Positions 9,182 through 17,149 of a DNA stretch of 32,737 nucleotides are shown here, piece after piece. Within the stretch, counting starts at the first letter, position 1; each line of letters begins with the position of its first letter. The position numbers and the translations under genes were made by a program. Source of the stretch: Clostridia bacterium (GTDB lineage: Bacteria; Bacillota; Clostridia; Oscillospirales; Acutalibacteraceae). A model generated the notes under the pieces. The model had not been told where the DNA came from and ran no database searches. It worked only from the letters and a program-made list of their open reading frames with translations. The DNA lies in the NCBI GenBank assembly GCA_017473435.1, contig JAFULG010000022.1, forward strand, positions 1 to 32,737. The letters are read 5' to 3'.

Positions 9182-10147
9182 TTAAAAATTTCCCCAAAGC
9201 TGAATTTCATCATCCTCAGGTATAATATCGTCAACCATGCCGAGATTATGCATAAGCTCTCTGGCAGCATTGTAGCCCATTTTCTTCTGTCTGTTGTTCA
9301 TAGCCGCAACCTCGATAATTACAGCAAGATTTCGGCCCGGTTTAACGGGAACAACAGTATAAGGAACCTTTACACCGAGAATCTCAGTGTATTCATTTTC
9401 AATACCCATTCTGTCATAAACCTTTTCGCTGTCCCAGGGTTCAAGCTGAATTACCATATCGATTTTTTCGTTGAGCTTGACAGAGCCCATACCGAAAATA
9501 CGTCTTGCATTGATAATACCTATACCGCGCAGCTCAATGAAATGCCTGATGTTATCAGGTGCTGAGCCTACGATAATTTTTGAGCCTGTTTTTTTAATTT
9601 CAACAGCATCGTCAGCAACAAGTCTGTGACCTCTTTTGATTAGCTCAACAGCTGTTTCACTTTTACCTACGCCGCTGTCACCAAGGATAAGCACACCTTC
9701 ACCGTAAACTTCAACAAAAACGCCGTGACGTGTGATTCTTTCTGCAAGCTCAACATTAAGGTAAGCTATAAGAGCCGCCATTGAACGTGAGGTTGAATCT
9801 GCAGTCCTTAAAACAGGCACGCTGTATTCCGGTGCAAGCTCAAGAATGTATTTCGGACATTCAAGATTTCTTGAAATGATAATACAAGCAGGATGCTTTG
9901 ACATAAAATTGCTTATCTTCTGAAACTGTTCTTCATCAGAAAAGCTGTTTACAAAATCAACCTCTACCTTACCGAGAAAGTTAATTCTTGTACAGTCAAA
10001 AAAATTGTCATAACCTGCTATTGTAAGACCCGGTCTGTGAACATCGGGAGTTGTAATAAATATTTCCAAAGGGTCCTTCGGCAGATATAAAGGTTCAAAC
10101 TGTTGGTCCTTTATTATTTTTGCAAGGGAAACTGAATAAGTTGCCAT
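9182..10147 (-). CDS. hprK: HPr kinase/phosphorylase HprK
   Basis: HprK phosphorylates Ser46 of HPr (and the reverse) in response to glycolytic intermediates, setting CcpA-dependent carbon catabolite repression in Firmicutes. The C-terminal kinase has Walker A GDSGVGKS at residues 156-163 and the catalytic His in ITRHGV (His141). The HprK signature ELRGIGIINARRIFG lies further on. The N-terminal domain (1-130) is the DRTGG-like regulatory domain. I chose ATG at 10145-10147 because GGAGG lies 7 nt upstream; the in-frame GTG two codons earlier would be too close to it. The protein is 321 aa. It is followed by the glucokinase gene after 12 bp, fitting a sugar-sensing role. Confidence 0.97.
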   Translation of the reverse strand: MATYSVSLAKIIKDQQFEPLYLPKDPLEIFITTPDVHRPGLTIAGYDNFFDCTRINFLGKVEVDFVNSFSDEEQFQKISNFMSKHPACIIISRNLECPKYILELAPEYSVPVLRTADSTSRSMAALIAYLNVELAERITRHGVFVEVYGEGVLILGDSGVGKSETAVELIKRGHRLVADDAVEIKKTGSKIIVGSAPDNIRHFIELRGIGIINARRIFGMGSVKLNEKIDMVIQLEPWDSEKVYDRMGIENEYTEILGVKVPYTVVPVKPGRNLAVIIEVAAMNNRQKKMGYNAARELMHNLGMVDDIIPEDDEIQLWGNF

Positions 10148-10193
10148 TGACACTCCTCCATTCCTTTGTACCGCAAAGCTTTACGGCAATCCT

Positions 10194-11450
10194 TTAAATT
10201 ATAACTCGCGCCGCCTCATCCCGGCATTTTCTTAAAAGTGTATCCGCTTTAAGAGGCGTTTCACATTCGAAGGTAAACTTCATCATGGGATGCCTTGTAT
10301 CGGGAATTCTCTCCCCCTCTTCGTTTCTGAGGCACTTGGCAATCACTTCAAAAGGCTTTTCGCCTGCATTCATCGCTTCAAGCACATCATCTTCAAAAAA
10401 GCGGTTACGCTGTGAACAGTAAGCCACACCGTTTTCCCATTTTTCAACAACAGCCATAACATCCCATTCTCTGTTATAACCGCCTTTATAACTGATATTA
10501 GCATCATCTGCCACATCACCGTAATAAAAGCCGGTGCAATAATCTCTGTAGCTAACCTTGCGCATTTCATCAAGAATCCACTGTTCAGGCACATAGTCCT
10601 CACGGGGATTATCACAGTAAGCGTCTATAGCCATCCTGTAAGCATTTGTAACAACGGCAACGTAATAAGCCGATTTTGCTCTGCCTTCGATTTTAAAGCT
10701 TGTGATACCTGCATCAATCATCTCGGGTATATGCTCAATCATACACATATCCTTTGAGTTGAGGATATAGGTTCCACCCTCATCCTCACCTACAGGAAAA
10801 TACTGACCCGGACGTTTTTCTTCAACAAGGCGGTAATTCCAACGGCATGGCTGAGCACACTCACCTCTGTTGGCGTCTCTGTTAACAAGATAGTTTGAAA
10901 TAAGACAACGTCCTGAGAATGAAACACACATTGCACCGTGGACAAAGCACTCTATATCCATATCTTCGGGAATATTCTCTCTCATTGAACGGATTTCGCT
11001 CATTTTAAGCTCTCTTGCCGTTACAACACGCTTAGCACCCATACGGTAAAAAGCATTTGCTGCCGCATGATTAACAATACCCGACTGAGTAGAAATATGA
11101 ATTTCGACATCAGGAGCGTATTTTTTTGCATAGTCAAGCACTCCAAGGTCTGATATTATAAATGCGTCAACTCCTGCAGCCTGTGCATTCTGCAAAAAGG
11201 CCGGAAGCTCTTCAAGCTCATCGTTACGAGGAAGAACATTACAGGTAAGATAAACCTTAACGCCTCTGTCGTGAGCGTATTTTACGGCATTATGAAGCTC
11301 TTCGTCGGTAAAATTGGCAGGACCTGCCCTCATACCGAACACCTTGCCGCCGATATATACAGCATCTGCGCCGTATTTGCAGGCAGCTTCAAGCCTTTCC
11401 ATATCACCCGCCGGAGCAAGAAGCTCCGGCTTTATAATTTTTTTAGTCAT
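10194..11450 (-). CDS. Peptidase U32 family protein, TrhP-type tRNA hydroxylation factor
   Basis: The U32 family was named for putative collagenases, but E. coli TrhP (YegQ) and B. subtilis TrhP1/TrhP2 (YrrN/YrrO) are needed for prephenate-dependent 5-hydroxyuridine formation at tRNA position 34. This 418-aa protein has the N-terminal ELLAPAGDMERLEAA block and a TIM-barrel region. The U32 signature ECFVHGAMCVSFSGRC is followed by MLxSNYL-like SNYLVNRDANRGECAQPCRW, with conserved Cys that can hold an Fe-S cluster. The C-terminal domain includes FKIEGRAKSAYYVA. It overlaps the end of mltG by 8 bp. In B. subtilis yrrL(mltG)-yrrM-yrrN-yrrO share an operon, so the pairing supports the YrrO/TrhP2 type. 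The enzymatic role is by homology. Confidence 0.9.
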   Translation of the reverse strand: MTKKIIKPELLAPAGDMERLEAACKYGADAVYIGGKVFGMRAGPANFTDEELHNAVKYAHDRGVKVYLTCNVLPRNDELEELPAFLQNAQAAGVDAFIISDLGVLDYAKKYAPDVEIHISTQSGIVNHAAANAFYRMGAKRVVTARELKMSEIRSMRENIPEDMDIECFVHGAMCVSFSGRCLISNYLVNRDANRGECAQPCRWNYRLVEEKRPGQYFPVGEDEGGTYILNSKDMCMIEHIPEMIDAGITSFKIEGRAKSAYYVAVVTNAYRMAIDAYCDNPREDYVPEQWILDEMRKVSYRDYCTGFYYGDVADDANISYKGGYNREWDVMAVVEKWENGVAYCSQRNRFFEDDVLEAMNAGEKPFEVIAKCLRNEEGERIPDTRHPMMKFTFECETPLKADTLLRKCRDEAARVII

Positions 11451-13092
11451 TATTTATTACTCCTGCAGCTCCGTAAACAACCTTCTGCACATTTTCCTGA
11501 TGCTCTGCAGCTGTAGAGGCAAAGTAAACTTCACCGCTTTCGCTGTGACAGAAGAAGTAGTAATCATTATCTGAAGGATAAAGCGCAGCTTTAATTGCTG
11601 TTGCACCCGGATTACAGATAGGTCCGGGAGGAAGGCCTTGCTTACTGTAGGTATTATAAGAATCAAGATAAAGTGTATAGTGTACCTCTGAAAGCACATT
11701 GAAGCTTTTGAGTGAATTGATATAGTCTGAGGTTGAGTCCATATCAAGAGTGGGATAAGAAGCTGCATTCTTCAGACGGTTATGGATAACCGCAGAGATA
11801 TCAGCCATCTGTGTACTGTCCTTAGCTTCACACTGAATGATAGAAGCAAGAGTAATAATCTGATCCTTGGTCATACCGAGCTTGGTAAGCTGTGCATCAT
11901 AGGCACTGTCCCATTTAGCTTCAAAGTTGTTGAAGAGCTTTTCTATTACCGAGCTTGCACTTTCACCGATAAAGAAGTCATAGGTATCAGGGAAAAGATA
12001 GCCTTCGGATTTGAGATATCTGCCTTCGCTGTCAGTAATAGCCTTAATAAAGTCGTACTTTCCTGCAACAATTTCGAGATTGGCATAAAGCTTCTCAGCG
12101 GAACAAACCTCATACTTTTCTATCTTTTCAAAAACCTCAGCAACGGTAAAGCCTTCGGGGAAGGTAAGTCTGACTGTATCCTTTGCCACATTGTTATAAG
12201 CAAGCATACTGTCAAGGATATTTTCAATACCGCTGTCTGCGTAGACATAATATACACCGGGAAGATATTCAACGGGAACTTTTTTAACTTCTCCTGTTAC
12301 TTCATCGTAAAGGAGCTCTCCCGTTTCTTCATCATAAGCGGCTTCATAATCATAGTGTCTGAAACGGCAGAAGAAATCTGTAAGAAGAGGCTGAGTCACA
12401 AGACCTTTATCCTTAAGGATTTCAAAAATGGTTTCGTAGGTTGCGCCTTCGGGCACTTCAACAACAACGGAATAGTTTTTATTTTCGTCGTCGATTACAA
12501 GAATGTCATTTATAAAGGAGAATGCAACCGAAGAAACAACAGAAACTATTGTGCCGACAAAGATAACGCACATACATGTAATGAGTATACCTTTTGCAAG
12601 AGTATAGGCAAAATTTGCGCGGTCCTTCTTTTTCTGACGCTTTTTTTCTGCAAGCTCAATTCTTTCCCGGCGGAGCTTTTCAGCCGGACTTACCTGAGGC
12701 TGAGCATTTCTTCTTGCGTTGGAAGCACCGGGAGCTGTAGGTCTGCCTGTCGGCGGACTTTTTCTGGCCGGAGCATTTGTTAAAGTATATCCGGCAGGCT
12801 TTGAAGCAGCAGGCTTCTGATTTTCCTCACTCTTCGCCGGACTGGCGGTCGGCGCGGCAGCATTGACATCAGCCGGGGCTGCAACACGTTTTCCTTCCGG
12901 AAAGTCTACGGAATCAGGGATATGTACCTCAAACCTTTTTACTTTATGTGCCGTGGGATTGATTTTTTCTTCCGAACCGTTAGAGCTTATATTTACATCG
13001 TAATTTTTGCTCTGAGGTTCAGCTTCGCGGGGTGAATTTGAATTTATATTGTCGTTATTCTGTGAACCTTCACGACGAATTCTATCATCCAT
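11443..13092 (-). CDS. mltG: Endolytic transglycosylase MltG (YceG-like)
   Basis: MltG is a membrane-bound lytic transglycosylase that cleaves nascent glycan strands and limits their length. The 549-aa protein has a long cytoplasmic N-terminus (1-160) rich in Pro, Ala, Asn and Ser, then a basic stretch. One transmembrane helix follows at about 168-193. After it comes a LysM-like entry domain and the YceG catalytic domain. The catalytic Glu is Glu422 in ASIIQCEAKD, and HNRL and GLPPGPICNPG are the other family blocks. Start ATG has AGGAGG upstream. It is translationally coupled to the U32 gene by an 8-bp overlap. The N-terminal extension is longer than in E. coli MltG, but extended cytoplasmic tails are known in Gram-positive homologues. 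Confidence 0.95.
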   Translation of the reverse strand: MDDRIRREGSQNNDNINSNSPREAEPQSKNYDVNISSNGSEEKINPTAHKVKRFEVHIPDSVDFPEGKRVAAPADVNAAAPTASPAKSEENQKPAASKPAGYTLTNAPARKSPPTGRPTAPGASNARRNAQPQVSPAEKLRRERIELAEKKRQKKKDRANFAYTLAKGILITCMCVIFVGTIVSVVSSVAFSFINDILVIDDENKNYSVVVEVPEGATYETIFEILKDKGLVTQPLLTDFFCRFRHYDYEAAYDEETGELLYDEVTGEVKKVPVEYLPGVYYVYADSGIENILDSMLAYNNVAKDTVRLTFPEGFTVAEVFEKIEKYEVCSAEKLYANLEIVAGKYDFIKAITDSEGRYLKSEGYLFPDTYDFFIGESASSVIEKLFNNFEAKWDSAYDAQLTKLGMTKDQIITLASIIQCEAKDSTQMADISAVIHNRLKNAASYPTLDMDSTSDYINSLKSFNVLSEVHYTLYLDSYNTYSKQGLPPGPICNPGATAIKAALYPSDNDYYFFCHSESGEVYFASTAAEHQENVQKVVYGAAGVINND

Positions 13093-13104
13093 TTTCGAAT
13101 CCTC

Positions 13105-13656
13105 CTAATTGAAGTTATATATTTTCTTATCAGTGATAAGACAGTTTACATTTTTATCGAATTTATCTCTGGGCAGGCTTTCACTTACAAGCGCATCATA
13201 GCAAAGTCCTACGGCTATCCCCTTAAACTGTGAAAGAAATCTGTCATAATAGCCTTTTCCGTAACCTATACGGTAACCGTAAAAATCAAAGGAAAGACCC
13301 GGTACAACACACAGACCGCCGTCTGAAAATGAATATCTTTCACATCCGCTTGAAGGTTCTTTTATGCCGTACATTCCTTCGGTAAGCTCCGACTCAAGTC
13401 TCACATAGTAAAACTCCATAAAGCCTTCATCATCAATGCACCTGGGAAAGGCAACTCTTTTTTTATCCTTCAGGGCAGTTTTGAATATATCTGCTGTAGA
13501 AACCTCACTGCCTACGGAGTAATATAAAAGCAACGTTTCAGCATTTTTATAAAGCTCCGACGTAAGGAAGGCTTGGGATATCTTCAGGCTAAGCAGCTCT
13601 TTATCACCGAGCTCTTCACGTAATCTTTTCAGCTCTGATCTTTTCTGCTTTTTCAT
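13105..13656 (-). CDS. 5-formyltetrahydrofolate cyclo-ligase
   Basis: This enzyme (MTHFS, YqgN/YgfA family) uses ATP to convert 5-formyl-THF into 5,10-methenyl-THF, returning folate to the one-carbon pool. The protein is 183 aa, the normal size. It shows an N-terminal KxxxRxxLR-like basic helix, the LYYSVGSEVST segment near 44-54, and the diagnostic GYRIGYGKGYYDRF block at 127-140. Its ATG overlaps the stop of the DJ-1 gene as ATGA and has no strong ribosome-binding site, so translation is probably coupled. Only 12 bp separate it from mltG. Confidence 0.95.
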   Translation of the reverse strand: MKKQKRSELKRLREELGDKELLSLKISQAFLTSELYKNAETLLLYYSVGSEVSTADIFKTALKDKKRVAFPRCIDDEGFMEFYYVRLESELTEGMYGIKEPSSGCERYSFSDGGLCVVPGLSFDFYGYRIGYGKGYYDRFLSQFKGIAVGLCYDALVSESLPRDKFDKNVNCLITDKKIYNFN

Positions 13657-14195
13657 CTTGACTGAATGGTTGCTTTGATTTCTGCGCTCTTTTCTGCACT
13701 TACAAGAGCGGAAACAATTTCAAGTCCGAACTCTGTTGCAACACCTGCACCTCTTGCAGTAATAAACCTGCCATCATGTGCAACAAAGTAATTATCGGTG
13801 ATCGCACCCTCAAGGTCTTCTTCGAAGCCGGGAAAAGCTGTTGCCTTTTTGCCCTTGAGCAAGCCCTTGTGACCGAGAATTGAAGGAGCGGCACAAATTG
13901 CACAGACATACTTTTCCTTTGAAACGGCATAATCAATTGCCTTTTGTACAATACTGCTTTTTTCAAGATTAAGTGTGCCCGGCATTCCGCCAGGAAGAAT
14001 TACTGCTTCAAGCTCATCTGTGAGCGCAACTTCCTCAGCAGTAACATCGGCAACAAAGGTAATACCGTGAGAGCCTGTTACATTTTTACCCGTAACGCCT
14101 GCGGTTACGACCTCAACACCGGCTCTTTTTAGCATATCAATGGGAGCAATAGCTTCAAGCTCTTCAAAGCCGTCCGCTAAAAAACAGTAAACCAT
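13653..14195 (-). CDS. DJ-1/PfpI family protein (YajL-like)
   Basis: DJ-1 superfamily proteins of this type are small Cys-dependent enzymes or chaperones proposed to repair glycated or glyoxal-modified proteins. The 180-aa protein has the Glu of DGFEELE (residues 8-14), the LPGGMPG loop (68-74) and the nucleophile elbow Cys101 in CAICAAPSILG. This pairing of Glu and Cys matches the DJ-1/YajL subgroup rather than PfpI proteases or class I amidotransferases. Start ATG has AGGAGG upstream. The stop overlaps the next gene by 4 bp. The precise substrate cannot be read from the sequence. Confidence 0.92.
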   Translation of the reverse strand: MVYCFLADGFEELEAIAPIDMLKRAGVEVVTAGVTGKNVTGSHGITFVADVTAEEVALTDELEAVILPGGMPGTLNLEKSSIVQKAIDYAVSKEKYVCAICAAPSILGHKGLLKGKKATAFPGFEEDLEGAITDNYFVAHDGRFITARGAGVATEFGLEIVSALVSAEKSAEIKATIQSR

Positions 14196-14207
14196 TTCAA
14201 AATCCTC

Positions 14208-15038
14208 CTAATCAAGTGCAATGTTCATATATATATCGGTGTAGCTCCAATCCCTTTTAAGTGCATTACTTACGGGGTAAAGCATACCGTATCTGACCTT
14301 TTTGCTGTCCTGACAGAAAGCACATCTGAAGGGCGAGTTAATTACCCAGCTTCCGCAAGACAGGTTATCTTTTAATACGTCTGTGCTTTTTATAAGCTCA
14401 TCATCTGAAGAAATGAATTCAAGCACCAGCTTTTCCTCCTCTGAAAGCAACGCTCCGCTTTCCTTAGAGAGATTCAGAAATACAACGTCTGCGGCTTCAA
14501 GGCAATCCTTGCAGTAAGAAAATGCATGTCCGGCAGTAAAAAGCATATTACCGTCAAAGCTTTGGCGGACAGACTCAGCCTGACTTATTTTACCGACATC
14601 AGGCTCTTTTTTATTGTCCTGTACGGCATTAAATGCACCCTCGTAACGATACATAGCATTCTGAAAGCCGAACCTTGAATAATAGGAATACAGACTTTCC
14701 TCAGAAGGCACAAGAGTTATAAAATCAACCCCGTTTTTCTCACAGAAAATCTGTGCTTCATTTATAAGAGCTGACATTAAACCTGATTTTCTGTATTCCG
14801 GAAGAGTAGCAGCCGCATAAAGGTAATAGCCGTTATAAAGCTCACCGTCAAACCTTAAGGTGTTTTTTATAAGGTAAAAAGCCGAAACAGCTCTTTCTCC
14901 GTCAAGCTCAGCGAAGCACAGTATGTCCTCTTCATATTCAGCTTTAAATATAAGCTCAATATAGTCGTAGCTGTCTGCGAAAACCTTATGCCACAAATCA
15001 CTCAGGCTTTTTTTGTACTTAATTTTATCAATCAGCAT
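14208..15038 (-). CDS. GNAT family N-acetyltransferase
   Basis: The first half (residues about 1-140) has the GNAT fold. A YYLYAAATLPEYRKSGLMSALI segment (71-92) holds the acetyl-CoA pyrophosphate loop (R83 to G86). LYSYYSRFGFQNA (117-129) is the usual C-terminal GNAT helix and strand. The second half is not recognisable as a second GNAT and may be an Eis-like or substrate-binding extension. Total length is 276 aa. It overlaps the upstream DUF2156 gene by 11 bp, and GGCGAGG-type ribosome binding lies inside that gene's end. The acetyl acceptor is unknown. The two adjacent acyltransferase-fold genes may act together. Confidence 0.88.
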   Translation of the reverse strand: MLIDKIKYKKSLSDLWHKVFADSYDYIELIFKAEYEEDILCFAELDGERAVSAFYLIKNTLRFDGELYNGYYLYAAATLPEYRKSGLMSALINEAQIFCEKNGVDFITLVPSEESLYSYYSRFGFQNAMYRYEGAFNAVQDNKKEPDVGKISQAESVRQSFDGNMLFTAGHAFSYCKDCLEAADVVFLNLSKESGALLSEEEKLVLEFISSDDELIKSTDVLKDNLSCGSWVINSPFRCAFCQDSKKVRYGMLYPVSNALKRDWSYTDIYMNIALD

Positions 15039-15924
15039 TTTTCAGCCTCGCCTCGTATTCCTCACGGATTATTACAGGATAATAGGAAAGCTTCGCCTTA
15101 CGGAGATTGTCAATTCCCAGGTCATCCTCACGGTCAATATATTTATATGATGAAAGCTCATTTTCACAAAACTCACGGTTAATCATAGGATATGCACCGC
15201 GATATTTAGAAAAGGCTTTTTCAAAGTGAACACAAAAGGTATCCTCATTCATTCTTTCGCCCATAGTATAAGCAATAACCTCTCCGTCAACTCGGATAAG
15301 ACCGCCGACAAAGCCGAGGGCATCATAGTTTTCAAAAACCAGCTTTATAATTTCAAGCTCTTCATAAAGCTCGTCCTTACGCTCGTTAAGTGATTCCTCA
15401 ATCCACTTTTCATTCATTGCAATACATTCGGCAATATTGTCCGCTGTGATTTTTTCATAAGACCAATCGTAATTCTTCTTGAAAAATGAAATGTGGTTAC
15501 GCTTAGGCTGATATTTTTTACCGATTAAATTTATAAGATCGGCACTATTGTAAATATAATCCGAGCCGTCACGGTCAAAGATAATCTTAAACCTGTCGGG
15601 GAAAAGACCTTCAAGCTCATCGGCAAAATCCTTTGTAAGGCCGAAAATCACAAAATCGGAATCAAAAGCCTCACTGTCACGGATGATTGCCTCAACAGCC
15701 GCTTTTTTATCACCGTTACCCATAGGATAACAGTACATAATATCATCACCGTAGATGCATCTTGTTATAAGACAATCTGCAAATTCCGCAACCTTAAGAT
15801 CCATTTTTGCGCTGTAAGCAAAAATGTTACCGAAGGTATACTCGCAGCTCGGGCTGCCCGTTTCACAGATTTTTTTGTTAATCCAATCCTTATCGGCAAT
15901 GGTAGGGGTATGAAAATCAATCAT
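15028..15924 (-). CDS. DUF2156 domain protein (phosphatidylglycerol lysyltransferase C-terminal-like)
   Basis: This 298-aa soluble protein matches the DUF2156/LPG synthase C-terminal fold, a double GNAT-like fold found in MprF aminoacyl-phosphatidylglycerol synthases. Typical features are an early CEYTFGNIFAY segment, a KYQPKRNHISFFKKNY block near 137-152, and VHFEKAF with AYPMINREFCEN near the end. It lacks the MprF membrane flippase domain. Such stand-alone proteins are common in Clostridia and have no settled function. Its ATG lies inside the end of the kinase gene (8-bp overlap) with little Shine-Dalgarno sequence, so it is likely translated by coupling. Possible roles are aminoacyl transfer to lipid or peptide; this is inference. 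Confidence 0.85.
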   Translation of the reverse strand: MIDFHTPTIADKDWINKKICETGSPSCEYTFGNIFAYSAKMDLKVAEFADCLITRCIYGDDIMYCYPMGNGDKKAAVEAIIRDSEAFDSDFVIFGLTKDFADELEGLFPDRFKIIFDRDGSDYIYNSADLINLIGKKYQPKRNHISFFKKNYDWSYEKITADNIAECIAMNEKWIEESLNERKDELYEELEIIKLVFENYDALGFVGGLIRVDGEVIAYTMGERMNEDTFCVHFEKAFSKYRGAYPMINREFCENELSSYKYIDREDDLGIDNLRKAKLSYYPVIIREEYEARLKNAD

Positions 15925-16591
15925 TAATCAAAAGTTTCCCTTCAACGATGCGGTATACCTCATCGGAAATTTTCTCAAGGCTCTTGGGCTCACCGTCCCT
16001 TGAACAATGAACGGTTTCCCAGCCTAATTTATCTGCGGCATAAATTGCCGCCTTATAGCAATTCGAAAGATAGGTTGTATCTCTCTCGTGAACGTCCTTT
16101 TTATTCTCGTCGCCGCCGTATCTCTTTGAAAGAAGTCTCTGTGAAATCTCCACGGGCATTTCAAGAAAAATTACACAGTCAGGAGACGGCACTCCGAGCT
16201 TGTTGTATTCAAAATCAAACAACCATTCAAGGTAAGAGTCCCACTGACTTTCGTCAAGCTTGGTCATCTGATGACAGGCATTAGAGGTTGTGTATCTGTT
16301 AGCAACAGTAATTTTTTCACTGTTGTATTCCTTTTCCCAATGCTTTTTGTAGCTTGCGTAACGGTCAACAGCAAAAAAGCTCGAAGCCGCATAGCAGTTT
16401 ACGTCACCGGGCTTATCACCCATTTCACCGTTAAGATACATTTTCACAAGAGTGCTTGACGGATCGTCATAATAAGGCAGATCAAGAGAAAAGATTTCGT
16501 ATCCCTTTTCCTTAAGTCGGTTTTTAAGAAGCTCCGCCTGGGTAGCCTTACCGCTTCCGTCGAGTCCGTCAATTACAATCATTCTACCCAT
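15917..16591 (-). CDS. Thymidylate kinase-like deoxynucleotide kinase
   Basis: dTMP kinases convert dTMP to dTDP. This 224-aa protein opens with a P-loop GLDGSGKATQ (residues 9-18). Ala16 stands where Walker A normally has Ser/Thr, with Thr17 next to it. It also has VDRYASYKKHW (75-84) and ANRYTTSNACHQ (97-108), the latter equivalent to the DRYxxSxxAYQ motif with Asp replaced by Asn, and a RYGGDENKKDVHERD lid region. It is therefore a divergent member of the TMK family; the main housekeeping tmk may be elsewhere. Start ATG has AGAGGTG 6 nt upstream. It is the second gene of the operon that diverges from the thyX-like gene, which suggests a shared thymidylate pathway. Confidence 0.85.
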   Translation of the reverse strand: MGRMIVIDGLDGSGKATQAELLKNRLKEKGYEIFSLDLPYYDDPSSTLVKMYLNGEMGDKPGDVNCYAASSFFAVDRYASYKKHWEKEYNSEKITVANRYTTSNACHQMTKLDESQWDSYLEWLFDFEYNKLGVPSPDCVIFLEMPVEISQRLLSKRYGGDENKKDVHERDTTYLSNCYKAAIYAADKLGWETVHCSRDGEPKSLEKISDEVYRIVEGKLLIND

Positions 16592-16601
16592 AAAGCACCT
16601 C

Positions 16602-16952
16602 TTAATAAGTAAGAATTACGGCAAACAGCTGAACAGAACCTTCAGTCATTCTGTTTGCAATTGAATGTTCCTGTCCCCCAAGGCAGAGACAGCTGTCTCC
16701 CTCGTTGAGAATAACGGTTTCTCCGTTGTCATTATAAGTTGCTGTACCCTTGATGATATAAAAGATTTCTTCCTCATCTTCGTGAATATGAGCACCTATT
16801 GAACAGCCGGGCTCAAGGGTAATAGTACCTACAAGGCGGGCATTGCCTTTGTATTCACCTTTGAGGAGAATTTCTCTTATAGAAACTTCTCCGTCGCCGC
16901 CGCGCATATTCACTTTTACGTTATCTGTCATTTCATTTGATCTTTTAATCAT
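16602..16952 (-). CDS. Small cupin-domain protein
   Basis: This 116-aa protein is a single cupin barrel. Motif 1 is GCSIGAHIHEDEEEIFYIIKG (two His and a Glu as likely metal ligands), and motif 2 is GDSCLCLGGQEHSI with one His. Single-domain cupins of this kind bind a metal and may act as small-molecule isomerases, dioxygenases or sensors; the function cannot be told from sequence. It is the first gene of a sixteen-gene minus-strand run, has its own sigma-A promoter 30-60 bp upstream, and ends 10 bp before the thymidylate-kinase-like gene. The start ATG follows a GGGGG stretch about 11 nt upstream; an ATG at 16955-16957 is out of frame. Confidence 0.85.
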   Translation of the reverse strand: MIKRSNEMTDNVKVNMRGGDGEVSIREILLKGEYKGNARLVGTITLEPGCSIGAHIHEDEEEIFYIIKGTATYNDNGETVILNEGDSCLCLGGQEHSIANRMTEGSVQLFAVILTY

Positions 16953-16984
16953 CCCATGGTACCCCCAATTTTATAATCTATAAG

Positions 16985-17013
16985 ATTATACCAACTTTTA
17001 ATATTATAATCAA
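16985..17013 (-). promoter_or_regulatory. Sigma-A promoter of the cupin operon
   Basis: On the minus strand TTGATT (17008-17013) and TATAAT (16985-16990) are separated by exactly 17 bp, and TGG before the -10 gives an extended -10. The perfect arms TATAATC/GATTATA (16972-16978 and 16984-16990) form an inverted repeat covering the -10 and the start site, a possible operator. Confidence 0.8.
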
Positions 17014-17081
17014 TGTTTTTTTCAATGTTTTTATAATTTTTTTCGTATTTTATCAAACAAGGAATACTCAGAAAAAACCAA

Positions 17082-17110
17082 TTGACAAAAACGCAGTTAT
17101 ATCTTACAAT
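17082..17110 (+). promoter_or_regulatory. Sigma-A promoter of the thyX-like gene
   Basis: TTGACA (17082-17087) and TACAAT (17105-17110) are 17 bp apart, one mismatch from consensus. The start codon is 40 bp downstream, with AAAGGAT in between. It is back to back with the cupin promoter. Confidence 0.85.
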
Positions 17111-17149
17111 ATTATAGATAATATATAATTAAAAGGATGTTGCGATATT

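Noticed and set aside
11782-12783. Antisense ORF of 333 codons opposite mltG
   Set aside because: It is the shadow of mltG codon usage, with no ribosome-binding site or domain match.
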